DNA of 64,000 nt from Bradyrhizobium rifense. Its GTDB lineage: Bacteria; Pseudomonadota; Alphaproteobacteria; Rhizobiales; Xanthobacteraceae. Position 1 is the first letter of the stretch. Each line of letters opens with the position of its first letter. The position numbers were made by a program, and so were the translations under genes. Of the stretch, positions 8,226 through 17,595 are shown piece after piece. The stretch is from the NCBI RefSeq assembly GCF_008123425.1, contig NZ_VSSS01000012.1, positions 1 to 64,000 of the forward strand, written 5' to 3'. Under the pieces are notes generated by a model. That model did not search any database, was not told the DNA's origin, and worked only from the letters and a program-made list of their open reading frames with translations.

Positions 8226-8234
8226 GAAGAGGAC

Positions 8235-9827
8235 CTACCGCACCTCCGCACGGATCATATCCGCCGCTTTTTCCCCGATCATGATGGTCGGCGCATTGGT
8301 GTTGCCGCCGACCAGCGTCGGCATGATCGAGGCATCGACGATGCGCAAGCCATCCACGCCATGCACCTTCAGCTCCGGATCGACCACGGCCATCGCGTCG
8401 GTGCCCATCTTGCAGGTGCCGACGGGATGATAGACCGTGTCGACGCGATTGCGCAGGATGGCGCGGATGTCGTCGTCTGTTCTCACGTCAGACGTGAACA
8501 TGTCCTTCTTCTGCAACGCGCGCAGCGCAGGCGTCTCCATCAGCCGTCGGGTGGTCTTGAAGCCCGCGACCATGGCCTCGAGATCTTCCGCCTCGCCCAG
8601 AAAGTTAGGATCGATCATGGGTGCAGCGAGCGGATCGGCGCTTTTCAGCCAGACGCTGCCGTGGCTCTTCGGCCTGAGCAGGCAGACATGGCATGAGAGG
8701 CCAGCCTCCTTGTGCTTCTTGCGGCCGTGGTCGTCGAGCATCGCGATAACGAAGTGGAGCTGAATGTCCGGTACGTCGAGGTGGGCCTGCGTCTTCAGGA
8801 AGCCGCCGCACTCGGCGAAATTGGTGGTCATCAGGCCGCGTCGCTCCTTGCGGTAGCGCTGGATGGCGCGGAGCAGGGATGGCAACCGACCGAGCGAGGA
8901 GTGAACGAAGTGCGGATAGTCGGAGGCGTAGACGAACACGAAATCCGGATGGTCCTGCAGATTGCGCCCGACGCCCGGCAAATCATGCACGACGTCAATG
9001 CCGTGCGGTCGAAGCGCATCGCCGTCGCCGATGCCCGACAGCATCAATAGCTGCGGGGACTGGAAGGCGCCGCCGGCGAGGATCACCTCGCGGCGCGCGC
9101 GCAGTTGTTTGGTCTGCTTGCCCTGCACATATTCGATGCCGACCGCGCGGCCGCCTTCGAACAGGATTTTCGTGGCATGCGCCCCCGTCTCGACGCGCAG
9201 ATTCGCGCGCTTGTCGATGTGGGGCTGCAGATAGGCGCGCGCCGCGCTCCAGCGCTCGCCCTTGTGCTGCGTCACCTGGTAGCTGCCGAGCCCTTCATGG
9301 TCCTCTTCATTGAAGTCCTCGCGGATGCGGAACTGCGCCTCGCGCGCGGCCTGATGGAAGATGTCATGGATCGGATTGTCCGAGCGCAGCCTGTTGACAT
9401 GCAGCGGGCCGCCCTTGCCGTGATATTCGCCGTCGAAGTCGCTGTTGTTCTCCGAACGCTTGAAATAGGGCAGCACGTCTGCATACGACCAGCCGGCATT
9501 GCCGAGCGCGGCCCAATGATCGTAGTCCCATTTGTGGCCGCGGATGTAGACCATGGCGTTGATCGCCGAGGAGCCGCCGAGGCCCTTGCCGCGCGGCTGA
9601 TAGCCGATACGGCCGTTCAATCCCTTCTGCGGCACGGTGTCGAAGGCCCAGTTGGCCGCAGCGTATGGCAGCGCGAGCCCGAACGGCGTGGTGATCCGCC
9701 AGCTGTCGTTGTTGCCGCCGGCATCGAGTAGCGCCACGGATGTCCCCGCATCCTCCGACAGCCGCCCCGCCACCGCACAACCGCCGGAGCCCGCGCCCAC
9801 GACGACGAAATCGAATGTGTCAGTCAC
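8235..9827 (-). CDS. GMC-family FAD oxidoreductase (choline dehydrogenase-like)
   Basis: This 530-residue flavoenzyme of the glucose-methanol-choline family opens with the FAD-binding VVGAGSGGCAVAGRLSE and has the family signature GKGLGGSSAINAMVYIRG at about 80-97. The catalytic histidine is H467 in YHPVGTCKMG and the second active-site residue is N509 (GGNTNAP), as in alcohol/choline-type GMC enzymes. It should oxidise an alcohol to the aldehyde in the cytoplasm. The next gene upstream on the same strand encodes an aldehyde dehydrogenase, so the pair may oxidise an alcohol stepwise to an acid. The exact alcohol is unknown; betaine genes are absent here. Confidence 0.88.
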   Translation of the reverse strand: MTDTFDFVVVGAGSGGCAVAGRLSEDAGTSVALLDAGGNNDSWRITTPFGLALPYAAANWAFDTVPQKGLNGRIGYQPRGKGLGGSSAINAMVYIRGHKWDYDHWAALGNAGWSYADVLPYFKRSENNSDFDGEYHGKGGPLHVNRLRSDNPIHDIFHQAAREAQFRIREDFNEEDHEGLGSYQVTQHKGERWSAARAYLQPHIDKRANLRVETGAHATKILFEGGRAVGIEYVQGKQTKQLRARREVILAGGAFQSPQLLMLSGIGDGDALRPHGIDVVHDLPGVGRNLQDHPDFVFVYASDYPHFVHSSLGRLPSLLRAIQRYRKERRGLMTTNFAECGGFLKTQAHLDVPDIQLHFVIAMLDDHGRKKHKEAGLSCHVCLLRPKSHGSVWLKSADPLAAPMIDPNFLGEAEDLEAMVAGFKTTRRLMETPALRALQKKDMFTSDVRTDDDIRAILRNRVDTVYHPVGTCKMGTDAMAVVDPELKVHGVDGLRIVDASIMPTLVGGNTNAPTIMIGEKAADMIRAEVR

Positions 9828-9887
9828 TGATGTTTCCCCCTCGGAATGGTTTTTGTTGTTGTCGTCATTGCGAGCGATGACGGATAG

Positions 9888-11333
9888 CTACGACATGAAC
9901 CGCATCATCTTCTCAAGCCGCGCGATCTTGCCGCCATAGGGCGGATAGAGATCGGCGAGGCGGTTGAATTTTGAGCGATAGAACACCGGCTTCAGCTTGC
10001 TGAACGTCCTGAACCCCCATTCGCCGTGATAGGCGCCGGTGCCGGAGGCGCCGACGCCGCCCATCGGCTGGTTGGTTTGCGCGAAGTGAAACAGGCAGTC
10101 GTTGATGGTGACGCCGCCGGAGACAGTGCGCGCCAGCACCTCGTCGCGCGCGTCGCGATCCCTGCCGAACCAGTACAGCGCCAGCGGCCGGTCGCGACGG
10201 TTGATGAAGGCAATCGCTTCCGCCGGATCCTGATAACCGAGCACCGGCAGCACCGGGCCAAAGATCTCCTCCTGCATGGCCGCCATCTCTTCGGTCGCAC
10301 CGACGATCAGCGTCGGCGGAAATTTGCGGTGCGCCTTCCAGTTCGGATCGTCCGCCTTCGCCGGTTGCAGGATCTTTGCGCCGCGCTGCGCGGCGTCCGC
10401 GACCAGCGCCTCAAGCCGCGCGTAATGACGATCGGAGATAACAGAGGTGTAGTCCTTGTTGGCGGGATCGGTGCCGAACATGCGCCGCATCTGCGCGCGC
10501 ACCTTTTCAGTGAAGGCCTGCAATGAGCCCTCCGGCACCAGCACATAATCCGGTGCGATGCAGGTCTGCCCGGCATTGAGCAGTTTTCCGTAGGCGATAC
10601 GCTCCGCCGCCTCGTCGAGATCGGCTGACACATCGATGATCGCCGGCGACTTGCCGCCGAGCTCGAGCGTGACCGGCGTGAGATTGCGGCCCGCCGCTTC
10701 CGCGACCAGCCGCCCTACTCGGGTCGAGCCGGTGAAGACGAGGTGATCGAACGGCAGGCTGGCAAATCCCTTTGCGATCTCGTCCTCGACCCCGGTGACG
10801 AGCAACTCGGTCGCATCGAACCTCTCGGCGACCGTCTCCTTCAGCAGCGCAGAGAAATGCGGCACGAGCTCGCTCGGCTTGATGATGACTCGGTTGCCGG
10901 CGGCGATGGCACCGATCGCGGGCGCCAGCGTCAGCTGCAGCGGATAATTCCAGGGCGCGATGATGCCGACGACGCCGAGCGGCTGCGGGATCAGCCGGTT
11001 GCGCGCGGGGAGGAATTGCAGCGCCGTCGCGACGCGCTGCGGCGCCATCCAGCTTTTCAAATGTTTGGTCGCGTACCGGATCTCGGAAAACACCAGCATC
11101 GTCTCGGCGATATTGGTCTCGACCGCCGAGCGGTGGCCGAAATCGGCCGAGATCGCCTGCCGAAAACGCTCTTCATTGTCGGCGACGACAGCGCGCAGCC
11201 GCGCCAGCCGGTCGAGCCGCGCGGTGCAATCGGGCGCCGGCTCGGCCCGCGACCGCGCGACCATGGCCTGGAAGCTGTCCGTCAGGGCGGCGAGCGGGGC
11301 GCTCGCCAGGGGGCGATCCAAGGTATTGTTCAA
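9888..11333 (-). CDS. Coniferyl-aldehyde-dehydrogenase-type ALDH
   Basis: Aldehyde dehydrogenase of about 481 residues. The catalytic Cys is C258 (NAGQTCIAPD), the general base E224 (LELGGKSP), and the cofactor motif FTGSTRVG lies just before. The sequence and its C-terminal AYHGEWGFRTFSKLKPVF resemble the coniferyl aldehyde dehydrogenase group, which oxidises aromatic or medium-chain aldehydes. The start is probably the TTG at 11333, preceded by GGGGAGGA six bases away; the longer frame from an ATG at 11444 has no such site and adds a non-homologous stretch. It stands upstream of the GMC dehydrogenase on the same strand, 60 bases apart, suggesting coupled alcohol and aldehyde oxidation. Confidence 0.85.
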   Translation of the reverse strand: MNNTLDRPLASAPLAALTDSFQAMVARSRAEPAPDCTARLDRLARLRAVVADNEERFRQAISADFGHRSAVETNIAETMLVFSEIRYATKHLKSWMAPQRVATALQFLPARNRLIPQPLGVVGIIAPWNYPLQLTLAPAIGAIAAGNRVIIKPSELVPHFSALLKETVAERFDATELLVTGVEDEIAKGFASLPFDHLVFTGSTRVGRLVAEAAGRNLTPVTLELGGKSPAIIDVSADLDEAAERIAYGKLLNAGQTCIAPDYVLVPEGSLQAFTEKVRAQMRRMFGTDPANKDYTSVISDRHYARLEALVADAAQRGAKILQPAKADDPNWKAHRKFPPTLIVGATEEMAAMQEEIFGPVLPVLGYQDPAEAIAFINRRDRPLALYWFGRDRDARDEVLARTVSGGVTINDCLFHFAQTNQPMGGVGASGTGAYHGEWGFRTFSKLKPVFYRSKFNRLADLYPPYGGKIARLEKMMRFMS

Positions 11334-11645
11334 GGCGGTCCTCCCCAAATCCGGCGTTTCGCCTCTGTTTTGTTGCCGCAAGCTGGCGGTTTGTGGAACT
11401 TCTGGCAAGTGTGTGGCAAATCGGCCGGAATCCGCGCCCGTCACCTGTCATAAAGTCGAAAAAAACGTCCCCGCAGCCCTTTCCAAAGGCAGCCCGGGTT
11501 GGTACATACCCCTCGCACCCGACGGGCCTTGCCCCGGGATTGCCTTCCAGGGAAGCCTTCGGGACGGGAGAAGCAAGCCACGCGAACAGCGTCGGCCCTG
11601 ATCTACCGTCCCCGGCATTTTCACGAAGGCAAAGCATCGGTTTAA
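11334..11645. other. Gap without recognised gene
   Basis: This 312-base stretch separates the start of the aldehyde dehydrogenase gene from the tRNA. No supported coding frame, repeat or RNA is seen. It should hold the promoters of both divergent transcripts, but no clear -35/-10 pair could be assigned. Confidence 0.5.
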
Positions 11646-11722
<77 letters not shown>

Positions 11723-11733
11723 AGTTGATAGAG

Positions 11734-11770
11734 AACCCCAGCGATCTCAATTGATTGCTGGGGTTTTCTT
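11734..11770 (+). terminator. Intrinsic terminator of the tRNA
   Basis: AACCCCAGC at 11734-11742 pairs with GCTGGGGTT at 11757-11765, a perfect 9-bp stem with a 14-base loop, followed by TTCTTTT. It begins twelve bases after the CCA end of the initiator tRNA. Confidence 0.85.
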
Positions 11771-11847
11771 TTGATGACCGAGGCGACCCGAATAGCATTC
11801 GCGCGTGAACCGTCGGCCGTCAAGGCGGATGAGCCGGGACGCTTCTT

Positions 11848-12762
11848 TCATCCTCGATTCGCTAACATCCTCTGGAGGATTTCCTCGATCGACTGTGGCG
11901 AAATGCCAAGTTCGGCAAATCCAGGCATCTCCGGTGATGACACGGAGTCGATCCGCATCAGCTCCACTTGATTTCGGGTAAGGGGTGGACGAGGCAGTAT
12001 TTCGCAGGCCCATGCCAGCGCGTGCCAAATGGCAAACGGGATTGGAATCAGGAGAGGCGCGAGGCCAGCTTGGTGCGCGATTGCTCTGAGCAGTTGCTCG
12101 TAAGAGTAGGGGGTCGGGCCGCCGAACTCAAAGACCGTCGGGTGGGTCTCGGCTCGCGCCATGATTCGGGCAACCGCCTCTGCAACGTCTTCGACATAGG
12201 CCGGTTGCAATCTGGTCCGGCCGCGGCCGAACATCGGATAGATCGGAAGCCGGCGAAGGAGCTTGAGGACGGTGCTGAGAAACGCGTCGTCCGGTCCGAA
12301 CATCACAGCCGGGCGGACGATCATTGCATCGGGGAATTCAGCAAGGACCGCCCGTTCACCTTCGCCGCGCTTTCGGATGTAGTGGGATGGCGAGGCGGCG
12401 TCGGCACCGATCCCCGAAACGTGAACAAGTCGTTCGACTCCAGCCCGACGGGCCTGGGCTGCTACAAGTGGAGCCGCCTCGACGTGAACGGAGTGAAAAG
12501 TCTCCCCTCCGCGCTCGCGATAAAGGCTGACCGCGTTGACGGCGCCGTAGGCGCCGACCAGCGCATTCGCGACGGATCGCTCGTCGTGAATGTTGGCTGC
12601 TACGGATTGAAGTTGCACGTCCGGATGCCGTGACGCGATCCGGACGGGAAATTCGTGATTGCGCAGATGGCAAACAATGCGGTTGCCGAGGAAGCCGGTT
12701 CCGCCGAACACGGTGATGGTGCGACCGTTCGTTGCTGCTCTGGCTAGCGTTCGCGGCTCCAT
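11848..12762 (-). CDS. NAD(P)-binding NDUFA9-like extended SDR
   Basis: A 304-residue protein with the nucleotide motif ITVFGGTGFLGNRIV near residue 16, in the complex I NDUFA9 / atypical extended SDR group. The canonical YxxxK is present only loosely (HYIRKRGEGE), as in that subgroup, which often binds NADPH without clear enzymatic activity. The segments VRPAVMFGPDD and GGPTPYSYEQLL are typical. The C-terminal hydrophobic stretch AIWHALAWACEILPRP could touch the membrane. Its start overlaps the end of the DUF2189 gene by 19 bases, so the two are translationally coupled. A role in respiratory complex assembly or quinone-related metabolism is inferred from the family only; a cox operon lies nearby. 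Confidence 0.8.
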   Translation of the reverse strand: MEPRTLARAATNGRTITVFGGTGFLGNRIVCHLRNHEFPVRIASRHPDVQLQSVAANIHDERSVANALVGAYGAVNAVSLYRERGGETFHSVHVEAAPLVAAQARRAGVERLVHVSGIGADAASPSHYIRKRGEGERAVLAEFPDAMIVRPAVMFGPDDAFLSTVLKLLRRLPIYPMFGRGRTRLQPAYVEDVAEAVARIMARAETHPTVFEFGGPTPYSYEQLLRAIAHQAGLAPLLIPIPFAIWHALAWACEILPRPPLTRNQVELMRIDSVSSPEMPGFAELGISPQSIEEILQRMLANRG

Positions 12763-13640
12763 GGGAAGAGTGAGGCCGGGAAATCCGCCGCATAGCGGTG
12801 ACCTATCGATGGGCGAGGTTGTTCTTCCGGCGGATTCGGATCAGGCTCGACCACCTTCCGATAAAGATGCCAGGTGGCATGACCGAGCACCGGCAGAACG
12901 ACGGCGAGACCGACGAAGAACGGTAGCGAGCCGATCGCCAGCAGTGCCGCGACAACCAGACCCCATGCCGCCATCGGAACTGGATTTTCCCTCACGGCCC
13001 GCAGCGACGTCCGGATTGCGTCGATCGCAGTCGCATGCCGGTCGAGCATCAACGGAAACGACACGACACTGACGCACAGCGCCACGACGGCGAACAGGAA
13101 GCCGACGCCGCAGCCGACGATGATGAGCGACCATCCTTCCGGCGTCGTCAAGACACGCGTTGCGAAGTCAGGGATGGTTGCAGCCGGAGCGTGGCCGAAG
13201 GTTGCGACGTAGATCGCGTTCGCGGCGCCGATCCAGACCCCGAACAGAACGAGCAGGAGGATGCCGAGTTCGAGCATGGCGCCGAAAGATGGCGCGCGCA
13301 GCACCTGCACTGCATCCCAAGCTGCGGCTTCCTCTCCGCGCTCGCGGCGGCGACTGAGCTCGTAGAGACCGAGCGCGGCAAAAGGACCAATCAGCGTAAA
13401 GCCGGCGGCCAGCGGAAACAGCAGCGGCAGCACCGAATAGCCAACCACCAGTCTGAACAGGACAAGTCCGAGGACGGGATAGATCACGCACAGGACGACG
13501 GCGTGAGTCGGGACGGCCTTGAAGTCTTCCCAGCCCAGGCGCAACGCGTTGCCCAAGTCGGAAAGGCTGATCTTGCGAACGACAAAGGGGGTAGAGACGC
13601 CGAACACTTGCAGTTTGGGTCTTGCGAATACCGTGGCCAT
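12744..13640 (-). CDS. DUF2189 integral membrane protein
   Basis: Membrane protein of about 298 residues with six hydrophobic segments. The N-terminal soluble part has VRKISLSDLGNALRLGWEDFKAVPTHA, the DUF2189 hallmark, followed by paired helices such as LVLFRLVVGYSVLPLLFPLAAGFTLIG. The start at 13640 has AAGGAGA ten bases upstream; the frame extends further but without a site. Function unknown. DUF2189 proteins are often found next to cytochrome oxidase genes, and here the cox operon starts divergently about 550 bases away. It is coupled to the NDUFA9-like gene by a 19-base overlap. Confidence 0.8.
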   Translation of the reverse strand: MATVFARPKLQVFGVSTPFVVRKISLSDLGNALRLGWEDFKAVPTHAVVLCVIYPVLGLVLFRLVVGYSVLPLLFPLAAGFTLIGPFAALGLYELSRRRERGEEAAAWDAVQVLRAPSFGAMLELGILLLVLFGVWIGAANAIYVATFGHAPAATIPDFATRVLTTPEGWSLIIVGCGVGFLFAVVALCVSVVSFPLMLDRHATAIDAIRTSLRAVRENPVPMAAWGLVVAALLAIGSLPFFVGLAVVLPVLGHATWHLYRKVVEPDPNPPEEQPRPSIGHRYAADFPASLFPWSRER

Positions 13641-14193
13641 GGCTCCGGTCTCCTTGCCTGTGATCGCAGGGGAACGGAGCGCACCCACACGCGCGCATCC
13701 GTCTCGTGCGCGAAAATCGCGATCGGGCCCGGCAAATCAGGTTCAACGAGAAGGAGCTTTGCCGGACGACACCTGTCGCGACCGGTACAGTGAAATTAGT
13801 GCGATATGCGACAGAAGCAAGATGGCGCTCGCGATTGGGCGAATTGTGCATCCGCACAAATCGATCTGTTGCATCGCATCATCGAATGGCGGTGCCGACG
13901 GCTGTTCTCCGGCTTGCATTGCATTCGGGCCAGTACCCGCTGGACCAAGGCGGGCATACTCCTCTATTGACGCCGGGCTCGACGGGGACCATCTTGAAAA
14001 CACTGAACGGCCCCAGCTCCTGTGAGATGAGCGGTCGTGACGTGCAGTTCGTGTCAACCTTCTACGTCGCGACCGGTCGATGGGCGAGACAAGAGGCACG
14101 ATGATGGCGAAGATGAAATTCGCCATCGCGACAGACGTGAGCTCCGCCCTTTAGCGCGTATCCGCAGCCTCTAGTGGCAAGGATGCATAAGGG
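13641..14193. other. Divergent control region of DUF2189 and cox operons
   Basis: This 553-base stretch has no convincing gene: open frames here lack ribosome sites and family resemblance. It should carry the promoters for the minus-strand DUF2189 pair and the plus-strand cox operon. The one clear element is the inverted repeat at 14103-14127. Confidence 0.5.
14103..14127. promoter_or_regulatory. Inverted repeat upstream of coxB-like gene
   Basis: GATGGCGAA at 14103-14111 is followed after seven bases by its exact complement TTCGCCATC at 14119-14127. It sits 67 bases before the start of the subunit II gene. It could be a dyad operator or a small hairpin in the leader. A 16-codon frame (ATG at 14101) runs through it and may be chance. 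Confidence 0.4.
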
Positions 14194-15027
14194 ATGGCTG
14201 TAGCGATCATACTGATTTTGGTTGCAGTGGCCTCGGTGCTGTTTCACATCTTCAGCCCGTGGTGGTGGACCCCGCTCGCCTCAAACTGGCGCTATATCGA
14301 CGACACCATCACCCTGACATTCTGGATCACCGGCGCGGTTTTCTTCGCGGTCGTCGCATTCATGGCCTATTGCGTCCTCCGCTTTCGACATACGGAGGGC
14401 AGGCGCGCAGTCTACAATCCCGAAAACAAGAAGCTCGAATGGTGGCTCAGCGTCGGGACTGCAATCGGCGTCGCCGCCATGCTGGCACCTGGCCTGATTG
14501 TCTGGCACCAGTTCGTCACAGTTCCGGCCGGCGCGACCGAGGTCGAGGTCATGGGACAGCAATGGCAATGGAGCTATCGGCTTCCCGGAAAGGACGGCCG
14601 GCTCGGGACTTCCGATGCCCGCAATGTCAGTGCCGAAAATCCCATGGGGTTGAATCCCGACGATCCCGCCGGACAAGACGATGTCGTCATTCAAAATGAC
14701 GACTTGCACCTGCCGCTTGGGAAACCGGTGAAGGTGTTGCTCCGCTCGATTGACGTCCTGCATGATTTCTATGTGCCGGAGTTTCGGGCGAAGATGGATA
14801 TGATACCGGGCTCGGTCACATATTACTGGTTCACGCCCACCCGCACCGGAACATTCGAGGTTCTCTGCGCGGAACTCTGCGGTGCCGCGCACGCGCAGAT
14901 GCGGAGCAAGGTCGTCGTAGAAGAAGAGAAAGACTATCACGCGTGGCTGGAGAAGCAGCGCACGTTCGCCGAGCTTTCCGGGCAGCGGGATGTCGCGAAA
15001 GCGACTTACACGAGAGAGAGCGAATGA
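14194..15027 (+). CDS. Cytochrome c oxidase subunit II (CuA)
   Basis: 277 residues. Two N-terminal membrane helices (about 1-20 and 40-62, with another apolar stretch at 85-105) are followed by the periplasmic cupredoxin domain. The CuA ligands are all present: H190, C225, E227 (main chain), C229, H233 and M236, in LHDFYVPEF and CAELCGAAHAQM. The aromatic electron-entry region is QQWQWSYR. Between that segment and the CuA histidine there is an insertion of about 40 residues (KDGRLGTSDARNVS...LNPDDPAG) not found in short mitochondrial-type subunits. It accepts electrons from cytochrome c and passes them to subunit I. First gene of the cox operon; AAGGG precedes the ATG. Confidence 0.93.
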   Translation: MAVAIILILVAVASVLFHIFSPWWWTPLASNWRYIDDTITLTFWITGAVFFAVVAFMAYCVLRFRHTEGRRAVYNPENKKLEWWLSVGTAIGVAAMLAPGLIVWHQFVTVPAGATEVEVMGQQWQWSYRLPGKDGRLGTSDARNVSAENPMGLNPDDPAGQDDVVIQNDDLHLPLGKPVKVLLRSIDVLHDFYVPEFRAKMDMIPGSVTYYWFTPTRTGTFEVLCAELCGAAHAQMRSKVVVEEEKDYHAWLEKQRTFAELSGQRDVAKATYTRESE

Positions 15028-15103
15028 AAATATCGGCGAGGAGCGCCGCATAGCAGAGGGCGAACTCTTCGCTGAAGAGAGAGAGACCAAGGAGGGTATT
15101 CCG

Positions 15104-16879
15104 ATGGTCGATGTCCCGTTTGACACCGTCGCAGGCGTCCCGCCCGCCGAAGTGGGCGAGGTCGAGCTCTATCATCCGAGAAGCTGGTGGACGAGGTACG
15201 TCTTTTCGCAGGACGCCAAGGTCATCGCCATCCAGTACTCGATCACGGCGATGTCCATTGGAATGGTTGCGCTGGTGCTGTCATGGCTGATGCGGCTGCA
15301 ACTCGGATTCCCTGGCACGTTTTCCTTCATCGATCCGAACCAGTATCTCCAGTTTATCACCATGCACGGCATGATCATGGTGATCTATCTTCTCACCGCG
15401 CTGTTTCTGGGAGGTTTCGGCAATTACCTGATCCCGCTGATGGTCGGCGCCCGGGACATGGTGTTCCCCTATGTGAACATGCTGAGTTACTGGATCTACC
15501 TGCTCGCGGTCGTGGTGCTGGCCTCGACCTTTTTCGTGCCCGGCGGGCCCACCGGTGCCGGCTGGACGCTCTACCCGCCGCAGGCGATTCTCTCCGGTAC
15601 TCCCGGGCAGGATTGGGGCATTGTCCTCATGCTGGCCTCCCTGATCCTGTTCATCATCGGCTTCACCATGGGTGGGCTGAATTACGTGGTGACGGTGCTG
15701 CAGGCGCGCACGCGCGGCATGACGTTGATGCGTCTGCCCTTGACGGTGTGGGGCATCTTCACGGCCACCGTCATGGCGCTGCTGGCGTTCCCGGCGCTGT
15801 TCGTCGCCTCGGTGATGCTGCTGCTCGACCGCCTGCTGGGAACCAGCTTTTTCATGCCCACGCTGGTCGAGATGGGCACGCTGACGAAATATGGCGGTGG
15901 CAGCCCGATCCTGTTCCAGCACCTGTTCTGGTTCTTCGGTCATCCCGAGGTCTACATCGTGGCGTTGCCGGCCTTCGGCATCATCTCCGATCTGATCAGC
16001 GTCCACGCGCGGAAGAACATCTTCGGCTATCGCATGATGGTCTGGGCGATCGTGGGAATTGGCGCGCTCAGCTTCGTCGTATGGGCGCACCACATGTATG
16101 TGAGCGGCATGCACCCCTATTTCGGGTTCTTCTTCGCAACCACGACGCTCATCATCGCCATCCCGACTGCGATCAAGGTTTACAATTGGGTGCTGACGCT
16201 TTGGCGCGGCGACATTCATCTCACCATCCCGATGCTGTTCGCGCTGGCCTTCATCGTCACTTTCGTCAACGGCGGCCTGACCGGCCTGTTTCTCGGCAAC
16301 GTGGTCGTAGACGTTCCGTTGTCGGACACGATGTTCGTTGTCGCCCATTTTCACATGGTGATGGGTATTGCGCCGATCATGGCCGTGTTCGGCGGAATCT
16401 ATCATTGGTATCCGAAAGTCACTGGACGAATGCTCAATGAGGCGCTCGGAAGATTCCACTTCTGGGTCTCGTTCCTCGGGGCCTATGCGATCTTCTTCCC
16501 CATGCACTATCTGGGCCTGTTGGGCATGCCCCGCCGCTATCATGACATCGGCGAAACGGCCTTCGTTCCGGCATCCGCCCATGACCTCAATGCGTTCATG
16601 AGCGTGGCGGCCCTGATCGTCGGCTTCGCCCAGCTCGTGTTTCTGTTCAATCTGATCTGGAGCCTGTTCAAAGGAAGAGAGGCCGGCGGCAATCCCTGGG
16701 GCGCCGCGTCGCTGGAATGGCAAACGCCAGAAACTCCGCCAGGGCACGGCAACTGGGGCAAGGAACTCCCGATCGTCTATCGTTGGGCCTACGATTACAG
16801 CGTTCCAGGCGCCGCCGGGGATTTCGTGCCGCAAAATGAACCGCCGGCTGGAGTGCTGGCGCAGGGGGCCCACCCGTGA
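15104..16879 (+). CDS. Cytochrome c oxidase subunit I (haem-copper)
   Basis: A 591-residue catalytic subunit with about twelve membrane helices. The ligands are clear: H88 and H417 for low-spin haem a, H415 for haem a3, and H280, H329, H330 for CuB. Y284 follows in GHPEVY for the His-Tyr crosslink. The D-channel residues N107, D118 and N125 (NYLIPLMVGARD) and E282, and the K-channel lysine K358 (PTAIKVYNW), mark it as an A1-type proton pump. The start at 15104 has AAGGAGGG. The stop overlaps the GTG start of the next gene by four bases. It reduces oxygen to water at the inner membrane. Confidence 0.95.
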   Translation: MVDVPFDTVAGVPPAEVGEVELYHPRSWWTRYVFSQDAKVIAIQYSITAMSIGMVALVLSWLMRLQLGFPGTFSFIDPNQYLQFITMHGMIMVIYLLTALFLGGFGNYLIPLMVGARDMVFPYVNMLSYWIYLLAVVVLASTFFVPGGPTGAGWTLYPPQAILSGTPGQDWGIVLMLASLILFIIGFTMGGLNYVVTVLQARTRGMTLMRLPLTVWGIFTATVMALLAFPALFVASVMLLLDRLLGTSFFMPTLVEMGTLTKYGGGSPILFQHLFWFFGHPEVYIVALPAFGIISDLISVHARKNIFGYRMMVWAIVGIGALSFVVWAHHMYVSGMHPYFGFFFATTTLIIAIPTAIKVYNWVLTLWRGDIHLTIPMLFALAFIVTFVNGGLTGLFLGNVVVDVPLSDTMFVVAHFHMVMGIAPIMAVFGGIYHWYPKVTGRMLNEALGRFHFWVSFLGAYAIFFPMHYLGLLGMPRRYHDIGETAFVPASAHDLNAFMSVAALIVGFAQLVFLFNLIWSLFKGREAGGNPWGAASLEWQTPETPPGHGNWGKELPIVYRWAYDYSVPGAAGDFVPQNEPPAGVLAQGAHP

Positions 16880-17580
16880 GCGCCATCATCCTGTTCATGG
16901 CTGGAATAGCTGCAATTGCGGGATGGTGGCTCTCGCAACAGCGGCTGGCAGCCAAGCCATGGCTGGAGGAAGGCGTGATGGTCGATCTTCGCGAGGAGCG
17001 CACTTCGTCGCTGCCTCCGGCGAAGATCGGATTGGGCGTGTTTCTTGCGGTCGTCGGTTCGCTGTTTGCACTCTTCATCAGCGCTTACTCCATGCGCATG
17101 AACATGGTGGACTGGCGCACGCTGCCCGTGCCAGCGCTGCTGTGGTTCAACACGGGCGTCTTGGTCATGAGCAGCATCGCGCTGCAATGGGCACAGATGG
17201 CCGCGCGCCGAAACGACATGGACGTTGCACTCGTCGGCCTGCTCGCAGGGGGAGTGTCCGCCTTTATGTTCCTGGCTGGGCAGCTCCTGGCGTGGCAACA
17301 GCTGAACGCCGCGGGGTATTTCCTCGCGTCCAATCCAGCCAATTCGTTCTTCTACCTGATCACCGCGGTGCACGGGCTACATCTGATGGGCGGCCTGGTG
17401 GGCCTCGGCAGAACGACGGCCAAGGTATTGCGTAGCGCCGAGGCGAGCCAAATTCGCCTGAGTGTGGAACTCTGCACTATCTACTGGCACTTCCTGCTGT
17501 TGGTCTGGCTGGTCCTGCTCGGCCTGCTGACGGGCTGGACAGACAATTTCGTCGACATCTGTAGCCAGTTGCTGAGCTAG
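16876..17580 (+). CDS. Cytochrome c oxidase subunit III-like protein (first copy)
   Basis: This 234-residue protein is predicted to have seven membrane helices. Characteristic subunit III segments are FFYLITAVHGLHLMGGLVG and TIYWHFLLLVWLVLLGLL near the end. It starts with GTG, overlapping the subunit I stop (GTGA), which implies translational coupling. A second, different subunit III follows immediately. Two subunit-III-type proteins also occur in the alternative coxMNOP oxidase of Bradyrhizobium; this one corresponds in position to CoxO. Subunit III stabilises the complex and proton uptake but holds no redox centre. Confidence 0.88.
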   Translation: MSAIILFMAGIAAIAGWWLSQQRLAAKPWLEEGVMVDLREERTSSLPPAKIGLGVFLAVVGSLFALFISAYSMRMNMVDWRTLPVPALLWFNTGVLVMSSIALQWAQMAARRNDMDVALVGLLAGGVSAFMFLAGQLLAWQQLNAAGYFLASNPANSFFYLITAVHGLHLMGGLVGLGRTTAKVLRSAEASQIRLSVELCTIYWHFLLLVWLVLLGLLTGWTDNFVDICSQLLS

Positions 17581-17595
17581 GGAGGCAAGGACCAG

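Noticed and set aside
13706..14104. Possible gene in the gap before the cox operon
   Set aside because: The frame lacks a ribosome site, has no protein-like pattern, and competing frames of similar length exist on both strands.
15281..16873. Open frame of 530 codons on the minus strand
   Set aside because: It is antisense to cytochrome oxidase subunit I; the composition is dominated by His, Arg and Glu, as for a complement of a membrane protein.
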